A stretch of 64,000 nt of DNA, taken from Chitinophaga silvatica. GTDB taxonomy: Bacteria > Bacteroidota > Bacteroidia > Chitinophagales > Chitinophagaceae. Positions 43,683 to 53,576 of this stretch are shown here, piece after piece (positions within the stretch are counted from its first letter, which is position 1; every line of letters starts with the position of its first letter). The notes under the pieces are model-generated. The model searched no databases. It was given only the letters and a program-made list of their open reading frames with translations, and was not told where the DNA came from. Position numbers and translations under genes: made by a program. The stretch spans positions 434,001 through 498,000 of the forward strand of contig NZ_QPMM01000007.1 in the NCBI RefSeq assembly GCF_003419895.1, given 5' to 3'.

Positions 43683-45053
43683 ATGAAGTACAGGAACGGA
43701 CATATCAATATACTTTACCTGCTGAATTTTATATTCGCTTGTATTGCTGGCTTGTGCGCAGAAAGCCTGGCTGCTTTTCTATTTAATATATTACTGCTGG
43801 CTATCGGACAGTTAAGCATTATGAGTATGCTTAAAGAGGCAGAAAGACGGCAGGCGGGTATCAAAATATTTCTGAGCTTTTTCCTGGTGTATGGAGTTTT
43901 CATGTTGGTCACCAATACGCTTTATGTTCAGGACCCGTTTAAAGATACATTTTACGCAAAAGACTCTGTAACCTTTTATACATATATCGACAGAGTAGCT
44001 TCTATGCGTAGTATTGGTGATATTACAAATTTCTACAGTAATGATTTCTTTTCCTCCGACTGGAAAGGATTTGCATGGTTGTCGAGTGTTTTGGGATTTG
44101 CCGCTAAATCAATAGATCATAACTCAATCATCCTTCAAAAATTACAAATAGTCTTCTGTTCTGCATTTATACTGGTTATCCTGTTTAGTATGCTATCTAC
44201 AAACCTAAGACAGGATATCAGTGTAAACCTTACTATTATTTATGCTTTCTTTTCCTATAATTTCTTTTTCTCTGCTATTTATTTAAGGGATGTTCATATA
44301 GGTGTAGCTTTTGGACTTTATTTTTTACTGATCCTGAATCGTAAAGGTGCCTGGGGTATTCTGGCAGCCATGCTGCTTACGATAATTATTTATTTCATAA
44401 GGCCGGAACATGGATTGTTTTCAATTTCACTTTTGCTCACATATATCTATCTCTTTGTTACAGACGAGCGATATCCAACCTTGAATAAATTGAAAATACC
44501 AATCCTACTCCTGCTGGGCTTATGTGCCCTTACCCAGGTTGTATTATTGCAGGAAGGGTTTAACACGATTCAGTCTACCAGTGAAAATTATCTCGATAGT
44601 TCAATGACCAATGCCGGCTTAGGATCTTTTGGAAGCATGCTGCTTCGATTACCTTTTGGCGTTCGGCATCTGGCGGTTGGTTTATTCTCTCAAACATTAC
44701 CATTTCCGTTTTATGCAGTACTGGAAGATCAACCCTTTTATTTTCCATGGTCGTTGGCTGCTCTGTTTTGGTTTATAGTATGGGGAGTGATTATTTATAG
44801 TCTGTTTTTTAAACCCCGGAACCCACTGTTCCTGGTCAGAGAATGGAGATTCCTTTTTCTGATAGCTGTATTATTAATTCTGGGTGCCAGCTCAAATGCC
44901 GATACGAGAAGGATTATGGCTGTTTACCCTGTAGTGTATGTAATATTTGCAGGAGCATTTTTTTCGAGAACAACAGGAGAAAGAAAACGTCTGGTAATTG
45001 GCTGTTTGCTTGGTTATTCGGCATTAATACTCACTTATTCTTTAATTAAATAG
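43683..45053 (+). CDS. Multi-helix membrane protein, candidate Wzy polymerase
   Basis: A 456-residue protein with about 11-12 hydrophobic helices and a large periplasmic-type loop before residue 110 (DPFKDTFYAKDSVTFYTYIDR). It includes YFIRPEHGLFSI in the middle. Wzy polymerases are poorly conserved, and this is the only protein in the operon with the right topology besides the flippase. Polymerase function is therefore inferred from position and membrane pattern. An alternative is a membrane-bound glycosyltransferase of the GT39-like type. Confidence 0.7.
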   Translation: MKYRNGHINILYLLNFIFACIAGLCAESLAAFLFNILLLAIGQLSIMSMLKEAERRQAGIKIFLSFFLVYGVFMLVTNTLYVQDPFKDTFYAKDSVTFYTYIDRVASMRSIGDITNFYSNDFFSSDWKGFAWLSSVLGFAAKSIDHNSIILQKLQIVFCSAFILVILFSMLSTNLRQDISVNLTIIYAFFSYNFFFSAIYLRDVHIGVAFGLYFLLILNRKGAWGILAAMLLTIIIYFIRPEHGLFSISLLLTYIYLFVTDERYPTLNKLKIPILLLLGLCALTQVVLLQEGFNTIQSTSENYLDSSMTNAGLGSFGSMLLRLPFGVRHLAVGLFSQTLPFPFYAVLEDQPFYFPWSLAALFWFIVWGVIIYSLFFKPRNPLFLVREWRFLFLIAVLLILGASSNADTRRIMAVYPVVYVIFAGAFFSRTTGERKRLVIGCLLGYSALILTYSLIK

Positions 45054-45054
45054 G

Positions 45055-47067
45055 ATGATGAGAATAATTAAAATAGGATCTCTGTTTGGATTGCTGATGT
45101 TATACATCGCAACTACTGCCCAGCAAATAAAAGGCATTCGGGCAACTGTAGATCCTATGCCTAATTATAGCCTGACTAAAAATCAGAGTAATGTGGCTAC
45201 ACTCACTGATGGCCAATTTGTTACAGGAAATATGTATTGGAAAGATCCCGGTACGCTTGGCTGGCAAAATGTGAATCGTGTTACCATTGATCTGACATTG
45301 CCATCTGGCTCATCTGTAGGAACCATTAAATTAAATACAGTAACCGGGCAAAAAGCACAGGTGAACCTGCCGCTTTGTATACTGGTATTTGCCAGCAATG
45401 ATCAGAAATCGTGGCAATACATTGGCGATATGATGAAACAAAAGCATGAAGATTCATATTACCAGATTACTTCCATTACTCAACAGGTAGATAGGCAGGC
45501 ACAATTTTTAAAACTGGTGGTAATCCCAAATGGAAGTTATTTTTTTACAGATGAAATAGAGGTCTTTGCAGCTAAAGGAAATGTAAAGGCATTAGCACCT
45601 GCTATTCATTCTGAAAATATTGATAGCTTGATTAAAAGCCAAAGAACAACATCAATAGATCAGCGCTTTGCTGCCAGGAGTGCAGTTGCTACAACCGGTG
45701 CAGCCATCGGTCCATTGGTGGTTCAACGGCTGGTTAGTTCCTGGGCTTCTCCTGATCAGCTGGCACAAAAGCAAGAACCAATTCATACAATAGTTGGATT
45801 AACAACCTATACGACAGTAGTAGTAACAAATAATTCAGGCAGCCCCCAACAGCTGCCAATATCGTTTTCAAATGCTGGAATAGCCTCTCTATATTGGGCG
45901 AAGCCGGTTAAGAGCCGCGATTTTAAAGTGGTTCCTGATGCCTTAATGCCAATAGCTGATGGATCTACCCTTAATGTTCAGCCAAATGAAACACAGGTTT
46001 TACTGCTTAGGATCAAACCTGTAAAAAGTGGTAATGCCAGCCTCCAACTTAAGGTAGGTGCGGTTCAGCAAACTATTGATATTACTGTTGCTTCAACAAA
46101 TTTTAATTCATTTACTCAGACGCCCGATGTAAATGTCTGGGCTTATTTCAATGATCCTTTACTAAAGGAAAGGCCGGTAGCCGCACATAACGATCTGCTT
46201 GATCATGGTGTAAACACATTTGTTTTTCATCCTGGTATTTTACTGCCAGAGAAACCTGTTAGCAGTAATGAAGCATTACAAAAAATGCTACCAATGGTCA
46301 AAGGTTTTAAGCAGGTTTTACTTTTCTTAAATATCACTGCAAAGGATCAGAGCTATTGGACAGAAACGCGTAAACAAACATTTGCCAATTGGTATAAAGA
46401 TCTTCAGGCTGCATTGCAGCAACAAGGAATTTCTCCATCCAATATATACCTCTATCCGATAGATGAGGTGAAACCATCCCAGATTGCAGCATTTAAGTCT
46501 TTTGTCACTTATGCTAAATCACAGATACCTGGTGCCAGATTTTTTGCTACAATATCAGATATTAAATCTTTACCCGAAATTCAGCCACTGGTTGATATAG
46601 CTCAGGTTTATAATACCAATCAACTTATCGCGGCCGCGAAACAGGCACAAACTTCCTCTCAAAGTATTTGGTTATACGATACAAAGAAACCTACCAAATC
46701 CTTACCTCCGTATGGATATTATAGATTGATGGCTTGGAGGGCATTCGCAAATGGACTTACTGGAATTGGTTTCTGGCAATATGCGGATGCGGGGCACGAG
46801 CAGGGAGCCACTTCCCTATGGGATGATTTTGATGGGAAGTCGGCCGATTATAATGTAGTATACGACGATAATGCAAATGTAAACAGTAGCAGGAGATGGG
46901 AAGCATTTAAACAGGGAATAGATGATTATAGATTATTAATGGCATATGCGCAGAAATATGGCAGAAATGCAGCATTAAAAATTTGTAATGAAGTTTTAGA
47001 TAATGCAGGTAATCCATTTATCGGAGATCAGGCAAGGAAGAATATTATTTCAGGATTAGAAAAATAA
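45055..47067 (+). CDS. Secreted DUF4091 / GH123-like glycoside hydrolase
   Basis: A 670-residue exported protein: signal peptide (ending IATTAQQ), then a discoidin-like carbohydrate-binding domain (about residues 35-180). A beta-sandwich linker leads to a TIM-barrel-like C-terminal half. The acidic pair D470-E471 in LYPIDEVKP matches the catalytic Asp-Glu of GH123 N-acetylgalactosaminidases. RLMAWRAFANGLTGIGFWQY is the DUF4091 hallmark. Located between polymerase and glycosyltransferase genes with 1-3 bp spacing, it probably trims or releases the operon's own polymer, as PslG or PelA do elsewhere. That comparison is functional only. Confidence 0.8.
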   Translation: MMRIIKIGSLFGLLMLYIATTAQQIKGIRATVDPMPNYSLTKNQSNVATLTDGQFVTGNMYWKDPGTLGWQNVNRVTIDLTLPSGSSVGTIKLNTVTGQKAQVNLPLCILVFASNDQKSWQYIGDMMKQKHEDSYYQITSITQQVDRQAQFLKLVVIPNGSYFFTDEIEVFAAKGNVKALAPAIHSENIDSLIKSQRTTSIDQRFAARSAVATTGAAIGPLVVQRLVSSWASPDQLAQKQEPIHTIVGLTTYTTVVVTNNSGSPQQLPISFSNAGIASLYWAKPVKSRDFKVVPDALMPIADGSTLNVQPNETQVLLLRIKPVKSGNASLQLKVGAVQQTIDITVASTNFNSFTQTPDVNVWAYFNDPLLKERPVAAHNDLLDHGVNTFVFHPGILLPEKPVSSNEALQKMLPMVKGFKQVLLFLNITAKDQSYWTETRKQTFANWYKDLQAALQQQGISPSNIYLYPIDEVKPSQIAAFKSFVTYAKSQIPGARFFATISDIKSLPEIQPLVDIAQVYNTNQLIAAAKQAQTSSQSIWLYDTKKPTKSLPPYGYYRLMAWRAFANGLTGIGFWQYADAGHEQGATSLWDDFDGKSADYNVVYDDNANVNSSRRWEAFKQGIDDYRLLMAYAQKYGRNAALKICNEVLDNAGNPFIGDQARKNIISGLEK

Positions 47068-47070
47068 AAT

Positions 47071-48042
47071 ATGATGCAGCATCGTTCAAAAATCTTAATA
47101 CTAGCTACTATACCACCTCCTATTGGCGGGGTGACGGTGCATATACAACGACTACTGCAATTTCTGGATATCAACGGACATGCTTATACATTTATTGATA
47201 TAAGAAGAACGCCCAGGCAGGAGATTCTTTCACAAATTAGAAAGCATCGCTTTATCCACTTTCATATATATCATCCGGCCATCAGATTTCTGCTGGTGTT
47301 ATTAGGTACAATATTTGGTAAAAAGATGCTCTTTACTTTTCACGGGAATGTAGGTCGGCATTCTGCCTGGTATAATCTGATAGATCAAATGGCTTTCAGA
47401 TTGGCCTATTTACCAATTGTGCTTAATCGCATTAGTTTGGAGAAAGGGCTGCGGTGGAATAGCCGTACACAGTTGATCAGCGCATTTATTCCTCCTCAGG
47501 TGTCGGAAGTACTGACAACTGATGTACAGGCAGCAATTAATAATCTCCGATCCAGGTCCGGGAGAGTATATGCCACCAATGCATCAACAGTTTCTTTTGA
47601 TAAGGAAGGACGGGAAACCTACCAGATTAGTTTGCTGGTGAAACTGTTTAGTAAGCTGGATGTTGGACTTGTAATTGTTGATCCGACAGAAAGGTATAAA
47701 AACTATCTGGAGCAGCAGGGTTACCGGCTTACAGAGAATGTATTATTGATATCCGGGCAGCAATCTTTCTTTGAAATTTTGAAGTTGTCGGATGTACTGT
47801 TACGTATAACTACCACTGATGGGGATGCCTTATCGGTTAAAGAAGCATTATATCTGCAAAAGCAGGTGATAGCTACAAATGTGGTAGACAGGCCGGTTGG
47901 TACTGTACTGGTGCCATTAAATGAAACAGCTATTATCGCTGCGATAGGAAGATTGGAGCAACAGGCAGTTGTCTTGCCTGAAACAGAGCAGCAGCATGGC
48001 GGAATAGCAATGCTGGATATTTACAGAAGAATTGTAGCATAA
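47071..48042 (+). CDS. Glycosyltransferase, GT4-like
   Basis: A 323-residue GT-B fold protein, on the short side for GT4. The N-terminal part opens with IPPPIGGVTVHIQRLLQFL and has FTFHGNVGRHS. The C-terminal part has LLRITTTDGDALSVKEALYL, an acidic-site segment reminiscent of the donor-binding E-x7-E region, followed by VIATNVVDRP. It likely adds another sugar of the repeat unit. Substrate is unknown. It lies 3 bp after the DUF4091 gene. Confidence 0.8.
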   Translation: MMQHRSKILILATIPPPIGGVTVHIQRLLQFLDINGHAYTFIDIRRTPRQEILSQIRKHRFIHFHIYHPAIRFLLVLLGTIFGKKMLFTFHGNVGRHSAWYNLIDQMAFRLAYLPIVLNRISLEKGLRWNSRTQLISAFIPPQVSEVLTTDVQAAINNLRSRSGRVYATNASTVSFDKEGRETYQISLLVKLFSKLDVGLVIVDPTERYKNYLEQQGYRLTENVLLISGQQSFFEILKLSDVLLRITTTDGDALSVKEALYLQKQVIATNVVDRPVGTVLVPLNETAIIAAIGRLEQQAVVLPETEQQHGGIAMLDIYRRIVA

Positions 48043-48052
48043 AGAAAAACCT

Positions 48053-48073
48053 CATCTCTACCATGTAGAGATG
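48053..48073 (+). repeat. Short hairpin ahead of wecB
   Basis: CATCTCTAC (48053-48061) and GTAGAGATG (48065-48073) flank CAT. It stands alone in the 55-bp gap between two operon genes, one of the larger gaps here. It could be an mRNA processing or stabilising site, or a REP-like repeat. Confidence 0.6.
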
Positions 48074-48097
48074 CAACCATATTAAAACCATATCGAA

Positions 48098-49216
48098 ATG
48101 AAGTTAACCATCATTGCGGGGGCGCGTCCGAATTTTATGAAGATTGCGCCCATAATAGCCGCCATTGAAGAGAAGAAACGCGAAGGCTTTCGTATTGGCT
48201 ACCGCCTGGTTCATACAGGTCAGCATTACGACAAGAATATGAGCGATTCTTTTTTTGAACAGCTGGGGATTCCAGAACCCCATGCCAACCTTGCTGCCGG
48301 CGGTGGTTCACAAGCCGAACAAACAGCAAGTATTATGATTCGCTTTGAGCAGGAACTTACAGAGCATCCCTGCGATTTAATCCTGGTAGTAGGGGATGTT
48401 ACATCTACTATGGCTTGCTCAATAGTTGCCAAGAAGTTAAAGATCCGTGTAGCTCATGTGGAAGCAGGTATCAGATCCGGTGATATAACTATGCCGGAAG
48501 AAATAAACCGATTGGTCACCGATGCTATTACGGATTACTGTTTCACCACTTCCGTTATTGCCAATACCAATCTGCAAAGGGAAGGTAAAACTCCTGATCA
48601 GATCATTTTTGTTGGCAATACCATGATCGATACTTTATTGCAACAACGTTCCCGTTTTATGGCACCCCCAATCTGGCAGCAAGCCGGGCTTCAACCGCAG
48701 GGCTATATTGTAATGACCTTGCATCGCCCGGCTAATGTGGATGAGGAGGATAACCTTTCGTTGCTCATTCAGGAAATTATGCGTACAACACGCGATCTGC
48801 CGGTGATCTTTCCGGTGCATCCGAGAACGGCTAAAAACCTTGAAAAAGTAGCTGTAGAACATCCCCGCTTACACCTGGTACCACCATTAAGCTATCTGGA
48901 ATTCAACTATCTGGTGGAGAAAGCAAAAGCTGTGGTAACAGATTCAGGTGGCATAACCGAAGAAACAACAGTTATGGGTGTGCCTTGTATGACGTTGAGA
49001 GATAGCACCGAGCGCCCGGAAACCTGTATCACCGGTACCAACGAGTTACTGGGTACTGATCCTGTGGCACTGGCACCTGCAATGCAGCGGCTCTTCGACG
49101 GACAATGGAAAAAAGGTGCTATCCCTGCGCTGTGGGATGGCCATACCGCTAAAAGAATCACACAAAAATTATTGGAATTATTTGCTGTTAAACAAGAACC
49201 TGTTGGGATGTTATGA
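48098..49216 (+). CDS. wecB: UDP-N-acetylglucosamine 2-epimerase (non-hydrolysing)
   Basis: A 372-residue enzyme making UDP-ManNAc from UDP-GlcNAc. Signatures in order: GARPNFMKIAPII, HTGQHYDKNMSD, VVGDVTSTMACS, VAHVEAGIRSGD with PEEINRLVTD, TLHRPANVDE, and TDSGGITEETTVMGVP near the end. The product is the natural substrate for a WecC-type dehydrogenase, which the gene at 38566 may encode. It overlaps the heparinase-like gene by 4 bp. Confidence 0.95.
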   Translation: MKLTIIAGARPNFMKIAPIIAAIEEKKREGFRIGYRLVHTGQHYDKNMSDSFFEQLGIPEPHANLAAGGGSQAEQTASIMIRFEQELTEHPCDLILVVGDVTSTMACSIVAKKLKIRVAHVEAGIRSGDITMPEEINRLVTDAITDYCFTTSVIANTNLQREGKTPDQIIFVGNTMIDTLLQQRSRFMAPPIWQQAGLQPQGYIVMTLHRPANVDEEDNLSLLIQEIMRTTRDLPVIFPVHPRTAKNLEKVAVEHPRLHLVPPLSYLEFNYLVEKAKAVVTDSGGITEETTVMGVPCMTLRDSTERPETCITGTNELLGTDPVALAPAMQRLFDGQWKKGAIPALWDGHTAKRITQKLLELFAVKQEPVGML

Positions 49217-51099
49217 GTAGTTTGAATACGATAATAAATGGACTGAAGGTAGTGAAGAATATGGGATGGAGATATGTAGCATTCCGTACTGTTCATGAGT
49301 TGAAACGCAGAACCGGAAAACTGAAGAAACGTTTTCCGGCAGATCCTGCATTTCAACGTTATTTGTCGTTAGAGGATTGGAAACAACAATCAGCATTATT
49401 TTTCTTTCCTTGCCGCGAAGCGTTACTATTACCTAAAAACCCGACACCGGACATTGCACAACGCTTCGAAACATTAAAGAAAGGCTTGCTTCCTTTCTTT
49501 AATGGAATTGTAATGCCTGTTGATGGCTGGTTTAAAAATCCTGATTCCGGATTCGTGTATGATGCAACTGTACATTGGACCGAAATCAACGATTACAGTG
49601 CAGAAGCCGGTGATATAAAATTTGTATGGGAGAAAGCCAGATTTGCATACCTGTATGATATAATCCGATATGATCATCACTTTGATGAAGATCATGCCCA
49701 TTGGGTGTTTGAGGATATCCTTTCCTGGATCAGATCCAATAAGGTAAATACAGGGCCACATTACAAATGTAGTCAGGAAATCAGCTTACGGGTCCTAAAC
49801 TGGACTTTTGCCCTCTATTTCTATAGAAACTCCGCTGCCCTTACAGAAGAAGTATTTGATGAAATACAGTATGCTATTTACTGGCAACTTCATCATGTAT
49901 ATCATAATATCAATTTTTCCAGGATTGCTGTAAGAAATAATCATGCTATCACTGAAACGCTTACACTATACCTGGGAGGATTATTATTTCCAACATTGCC
50001 AGGAGCTGCTACCTGGAAAGAACATGGAAAAAGATGGTTTGAAGAGGAAATTGCATATCAGATTTATGAAGATGGCAGCTTCCTTCAATTTTCCATGAAC
50101 TACCATAGGGTTGTAATTCAATTACTGACCTGGGGCATACAGCTGGCCACCTTAAATGGTGAAACTTTTGATCCAATAGTGGCTGCAAAAGCTGAAAGAT
50201 CCCTGCGCTTTTTAAGAGTTTGTATGAATGATCATACCGGTTGGTTACCTAATTATGGGGCCAATGACGGTGCATTATTTTTTAAACTGAATGATCAGGA
50301 ATACCGGGATTTCAGGCCTCAGTTACAAGCCCTCGCCCTGTTGCTTCAAACAGATCCTGCATTACCCCGGAAATATGAAGATGCCGATTGGTACGGAATA
50401 CAAGACCAGGGATATATAAATAGCATACTGGAAAAAGACAGAGAACTCTATTCCTTCCCCGATGGAGGATATTTTGTATGCCGAGAGCAGGATATTCTCA
50501 CATTCCTGAGATGTGGTAACCATAAAGACAGACCCTCGCAGGCCGATAATCTGCACCTCGATATCTGGGTGAAGGATGAAAACCTGCTGATGGATGCCGG
50601 TTCCTACAAGTATAATACCGATGAAGCTACGCTGCGTTACTTCATGGGCACAGCTTCTCATAATACCGTGATGCTGGATGATTACGATCAGATGCAAAAA
50701 GGACCAAGATTCATTTGGTACAACTGGTCGCAATGCTCACGGGCCCGGTTGTATGAAACTACAGATGAGTATATCTGGGAAGGCGCTATTACTGCTTTTC
50801 AACAAGTAGGCGCAGATATAGTACACATCCGTCAGGTAAGAAAGAAAAAGAATGAAACCAGTTGGGTTATCAAAGATCATATTCAGCATAAACCACAGCA
50901 TACATTAATGCGCCAGTTATGGCATACCAGTAAGCCGGCAAGGATTCAGCTAAAGGCTGAAGATAGCAGTGGTGCTATTTTACAACCGCTGTGCAAACCG
51001 GGGATGTATGCTTCCTATTATGGAATTAAGGAAGAAAACAACACTACTGTTTTCAATTCGGATGTAGATACAATTATTACGGAAATCACAATTGACTAA
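49213..51099 (+). CDS. Heparinase II/III-like protein
   Basis: A 628-residue protein with the two-domain plan of this family. An alpha/alpha toroid (about residues 60-370) contains NNHAITETLTLYLGG and FLQFSMNYHRVVIQLL. A C-terminal beta-sandwich has MDAGSYKYNT and GTASHNTVMLDDYDQ. I see no clear signal peptide. The family cleaves uronic-acid polymers by beta-elimination, and the operon appears to make a uronic-acid-containing polymer, so editing or turnover of the product is plausible. A biosynthetic role (such as epimerisation) cannot be excluded. It is translationally coupled to wecB. Confidence 0.85.
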   Translation: MSSLNTIINGLKVVKNMGWRYVAFRTVHELKRRTGKLKKRFPADPAFQRYLSLEDWKQQSALFFFPCREALLLPKNPTPDIAQRFETLKKGLLPFFNGIVMPVDGWFKNPDSGFVYDATVHWTEINDYSAEAGDIKFVWEKARFAYLYDIIRYDHHFDEDHAHWVFEDILSWIRSNKVNTGPHYKCSQEISLRVLNWTFALYFYRNSAALTEEVFDEIQYAIYWQLHHVYHNINFSRIAVRNNHAITETLTLYLGGLLFPTLPGAATWKEHGKRWFEEEIAYQIYEDGSFLQFSMNYHRVVIQLLTWGIQLATLNGETFDPIVAAKAERSLRFLRVCMNDHTGWLPNYGANDGALFFKLNDQEYRDFRPQLQALALLLQTDPALPRKYEDADWYGIQDQGYINSILEKDRELYSFPDGGYFVCREQDILTFLRCGNHKDRPSQADNLHLDIWVKDENLLMDAGSYKYNTDEATLRYFMGTASHNTVMLDDYDQMQKGPRFIWYNWSQCSRARLYETTDEYIWEGAITAFQQVGADIVHIRQVRKKKNETSWVIKDHIQHKPQHTLMRQLWHTSKPARIQLKAEDSSGAILQPLCKPGMYASYYGIKEENNTTVFNSDVDTIITEITID

Positions 51100-51101
51100 C
51101 T

Positions 51102-52379
51102 ATGAAAATTCTATTGATACACCAGTATTTTTTAGAGGAAGACGATCCAGGTGGTTCCCGGTGGAACGAAATTACCCGGCAATGGACTAGCCAGGGTATG
51201 GATGTTACCGTATTAGGAGGTATGATGCACTATAACGGTTCGCAAAAACGCCCTGAATATAAAGGGAAATACTATATGAGAAAGAAACAGGGATTGGTAG
51301 ATGTGATGCGCTGCCATGTTTCTGAGTCGTATAATAAAAATTTTGTAGGTAGATTATGGGGCTATTTCTCTTTTATGTTTTCTGCTCTATGGGCCGGATT
51401 ATTCAAAGTAAAAGGTAAATACGATGTGGTGGTGGTGACTTCACCACCGCTGTTTGTTGGGATAGCTGGATATTTACTGTCGCGCTTCAAACGCATTCCA
51501 TTTGTATTTGAAGTACGTGATTTATGGCCCGAATCCGCTATTGATACTGGTGTATTAAAGAATAAACTGGTTATTAAACTCGCCTATTGGGTAGAAGCAT
51601 TCATTTATCGTAAAGCTGCCCTGATAAATGTATTAACTCCTGCGTTCTATAATACATTAAAAGAGAAGAAAGGAGTACCGGCAGATAAGCTCATCTTCAT
51701 TCCTAATGCTGCCGATTTCTCCTTATCGGATCATCTGCTCGAAACATTCGATAGGGAAGCATTTAGAAAAGAACATAACCTGGAGGGCAAATTTGTTATC
51801 ACCTATGTGGGCGCCCACGGTGTTGCCAATCATCTCGAACAAATTCTTGATGCGGGTAAGGCACTGGAAGATACACCTGTTTTATTTCAACTGATTGGTC
51901 AGGGTATGGAAAAACCTCGTTTGCAAACCCTGGCTCAATCGCTGGAAGTAAAGAACGTTAGGTTCCTGGATGCGGTACCCAAACAAGAGGTATTCAAATA
52001 TATTCTGGCCTCTGAAATGGGGGCATCTGTACTTAAGAAAGTAGATACATTCAAAACAGTATACTCAAATAAAACCTTCGATTATATGGCCTGTAAGAAA
52101 CCTATTCTGATGGCGATAGATGGGGTATCTCGAGAATTGGTAGAGGCTGCCGGTGCAGGGTCGTATGTAGAACCTGAAAATACTGCTGCCTACAATACAG
52201 TAATCAGGGCCTATCTGAAAGCACCTGAAAGAATTAAGGCAGAAGGCGAGAGTGGGTTTAACTATGCAAAAGAGCATTTCGACCGCCAGGTTTTAGCCAA
52301 TCGCTATTTAAACGAATTACAAAAAAAAGTAACAGGAAAATTAATTCAACATCATGAATTGGTACAGGAACCTAGTTAA
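51102..52379 (+). CDS. GT4 glycosyltransferase, WbuB-like
   Basis: A 425-residue GT-B glycosyltransferase. The opening HQYFLEEDDPGGSRWNE, the segment FVFEVRDLWPESAIDTG and the late KTVYSNKTFDYMACKKPIL are typical of the WbuB/WcfI subgroup. Members of this subgroup often add a deoxy-amino sugar such as FucNAc to the lipid-linked first sugar, and they usually sit next to a PglC-like initiator, as here. The 3' end overlaps that initiator by 26 bp. Confidence 0.92.
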   Translation: MKILLIHQYFLEEDDPGGSRWNEITRQWTSQGMDVTVLGGMMHYNGSQKRPEYKGKYYMRKKQGLVDVMRCHVSESYNKNFVGRLWGYFSFMFSALWAGLFKVKGKYDVVVVTSPPLFVGIAGYLLSRFKRIPFVFEVRDLWPESAIDTGVLKNKLVIKLAYWVEAFIYRKAALINVLTPAFYNTLKEKKGVPADKLIFIPNAADFSLSDHLLETFDREAFRKEHNLEGKFVITYVGAHGVANHLEQILDAGKALEDTPVLFQLIGQGMEKPRLQTLAQSLEVKNVRFLDAVPKQEVFKYILASEMGASVLKKVDTFKTVYSNKTFDYMACKKPILMAIDGVSRELVEAAGAGSYVEPENTAAYNTVIRAYLKAPERIKAEGESGFNYAKEHFDRQVLANRYLNELQKKVTGKLIQHHELVQEPS

Positions 52380-52968
52380 GCCACTGGTAGATTTAATAGT
52401 GGCATTAACAGCTTTTTTGATACTGTTCCCGGTATTTGTAGTGCTTACCTGTTTATTGTTTATCGCTAATCAGGGTAGTCCGTTTTTTCTGCAGGCAAGA
52501 CCAGGCAAGCATGGGAAAGTCTTTAGAGTGATCAAGTTTAAAACAATGAATGATAAATGTGGAGGAGATGGACGGTTGTTACCCGACAAAGACAGGCTAA
52601 CACCAATAGGGAAGTTTGTAAGAAAAACCTCTTTAGATGAAATACCCCAGTTGCTCAATGTATTGAAAGGAGATATGAGCCTCGTAGGGCCTCGCCCTTT
52701 GTTGGTCGAATATCTTGATCTCTATACTCCAACACAGCATCGTCGCCATGCAGTGAGGCCCGGAATTACCGGATGGGCGCAGGTAAATGGCAGGAATGCC
52801 ATTTCATGGGAACAGAAATTTCAATTGGATGTCTGGTATGTAGATCATCTTAGCTGGTTGCTCGATCTACGAATTTTATTTAAAACAATATTAAAGGTAG
52901 TAAAGCCCGAAGGCATAAATGCCGAAGGAAGTGCTACTATAGAACGTTTTGCAGGAAGTAATGAATAA
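52354..52968 (+). CDS. PglC-like initiating sugar-phosphate transferase
   Basis: A 204-residue monotopic phosphoglycosyl transferase of the minimal PglC class, without the WcaJ-type N-terminal helices. It has one re-entrant helix (about residues 10-38), then RPGKHGKVFRVIKFKTMND. The catalytic pair D95-E96 lies in TSLDEIPQLLNVLKGDMSLV, followed by GPRPLL and GITGWAQVNGRNAISW. It transfers a sugar phosphate, probably diNAcBac-1-phosphate, to undecaprenyl phosphate to start the repeat unit. Overlaps on both sides suggest coupled translation. Confidence 0.93.
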   Translation: MNWYRNLVKPLVDLIVALTAFLILFPVFVVLTCLLFIANQGSPFFLQARPGKHGKVFRVIKFKTMNDKCGGDGRLLPDKDRLTPIGKFVRKTSLDEIPQLLNVLKGDMSLVGPRPLLVEYLDLYTPTQHRRHAVRPGITGWAQVNGRNAISWEQKFQLDVWYVDHLSWLLDLRILFKTILKVVKPEGINAEGSATIERFAGSNE

Positions 52969-53554
52969 CAGTGTTTACTTATACGGAGCAAGTGGTCATG
53001 CCAAGGTGATTATAGAAATATTAAAATCACAAGGTATGTCGGTAGCAGGATTATTTGATGATAATCCTGCGATCAACAGGTTATGGGATTATGAAGTACG
53101 CCCTTTTGTGGGAGAAGCATATGATGCACCCTTTATTATTACAATCGGAAACAATAGAGTTCGTTGTCATCTGGCCCAGCGTATATACGTTGCATTTACA
53201 ACAGCTATTCATTCCAAATCTATTATTTCTCCTACGGCTAATATAGGCAATGGTACAGTTGTAATGCCCGGGGCCTGTATCAATGCAGATGCAGTGATCG
53301 GGAAGCATTGCATTGTAAATACCAATTGCTCAATAGATCACGAATGCAGGATTGAGGATTATGCCCATATATCTCCCAATGCTACACTGTGCGGTAATGT
53401 TACGGTTGGAGAGGGAACACACATTGGCGCAGGTGCAGTAATCCTTCCTGGTATTACAGTTGGTAATTGGGCGGTAATTGGTGCCGGTGCAGTAGTAACA
53501 AAACCTGTGGCATCAGGAACTATCGTTGTAGGGAATCCTGCCAGAGTAAAATAA
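52961..53554 (+). CDS. PglD-like sugar N-acetyltransferase
   Basis: A 197-residue left-handed beta-helix acetyltransferase. I use ATG 52961; the upstream TTG (52949) adds only four residues. The N-terminal part opens YLYGASGHAKVIIEIL, the PglD signature. Hexapeptide repeats follow (ISPTANIGNGTVV, VTVGEGTHIGAGAVILPGI), and the catalytic histidine of the family corresponds to H127 in SIDHECRI. It should acetylate the 4-amino group of UDP-4-amino-sugar made by the downstream aminotransferase. It overlaps the PglC-like gene by 8 bp. Confidence 0.93.
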   Translation: MNNSVYLYGASGHAKVIIEILKSQGMSVAGLFDDNPAINRLWDYEVRPFVGEAYDAPFIITIGNNRVRCHLAQRIYVAFTTAIHSKSIISPTANIGNGTVVMPGACINADAVIGKHCIVNTNCSIDHECRIEDYAHISPNATLCGNVTVGEGTHIGAGAVILPGITVGNWAVIGAGAVVTKPVASGTIVVGNPARVK

Positions 53555-53576
53555 TTTTTAACCCAAGCAAATAACT

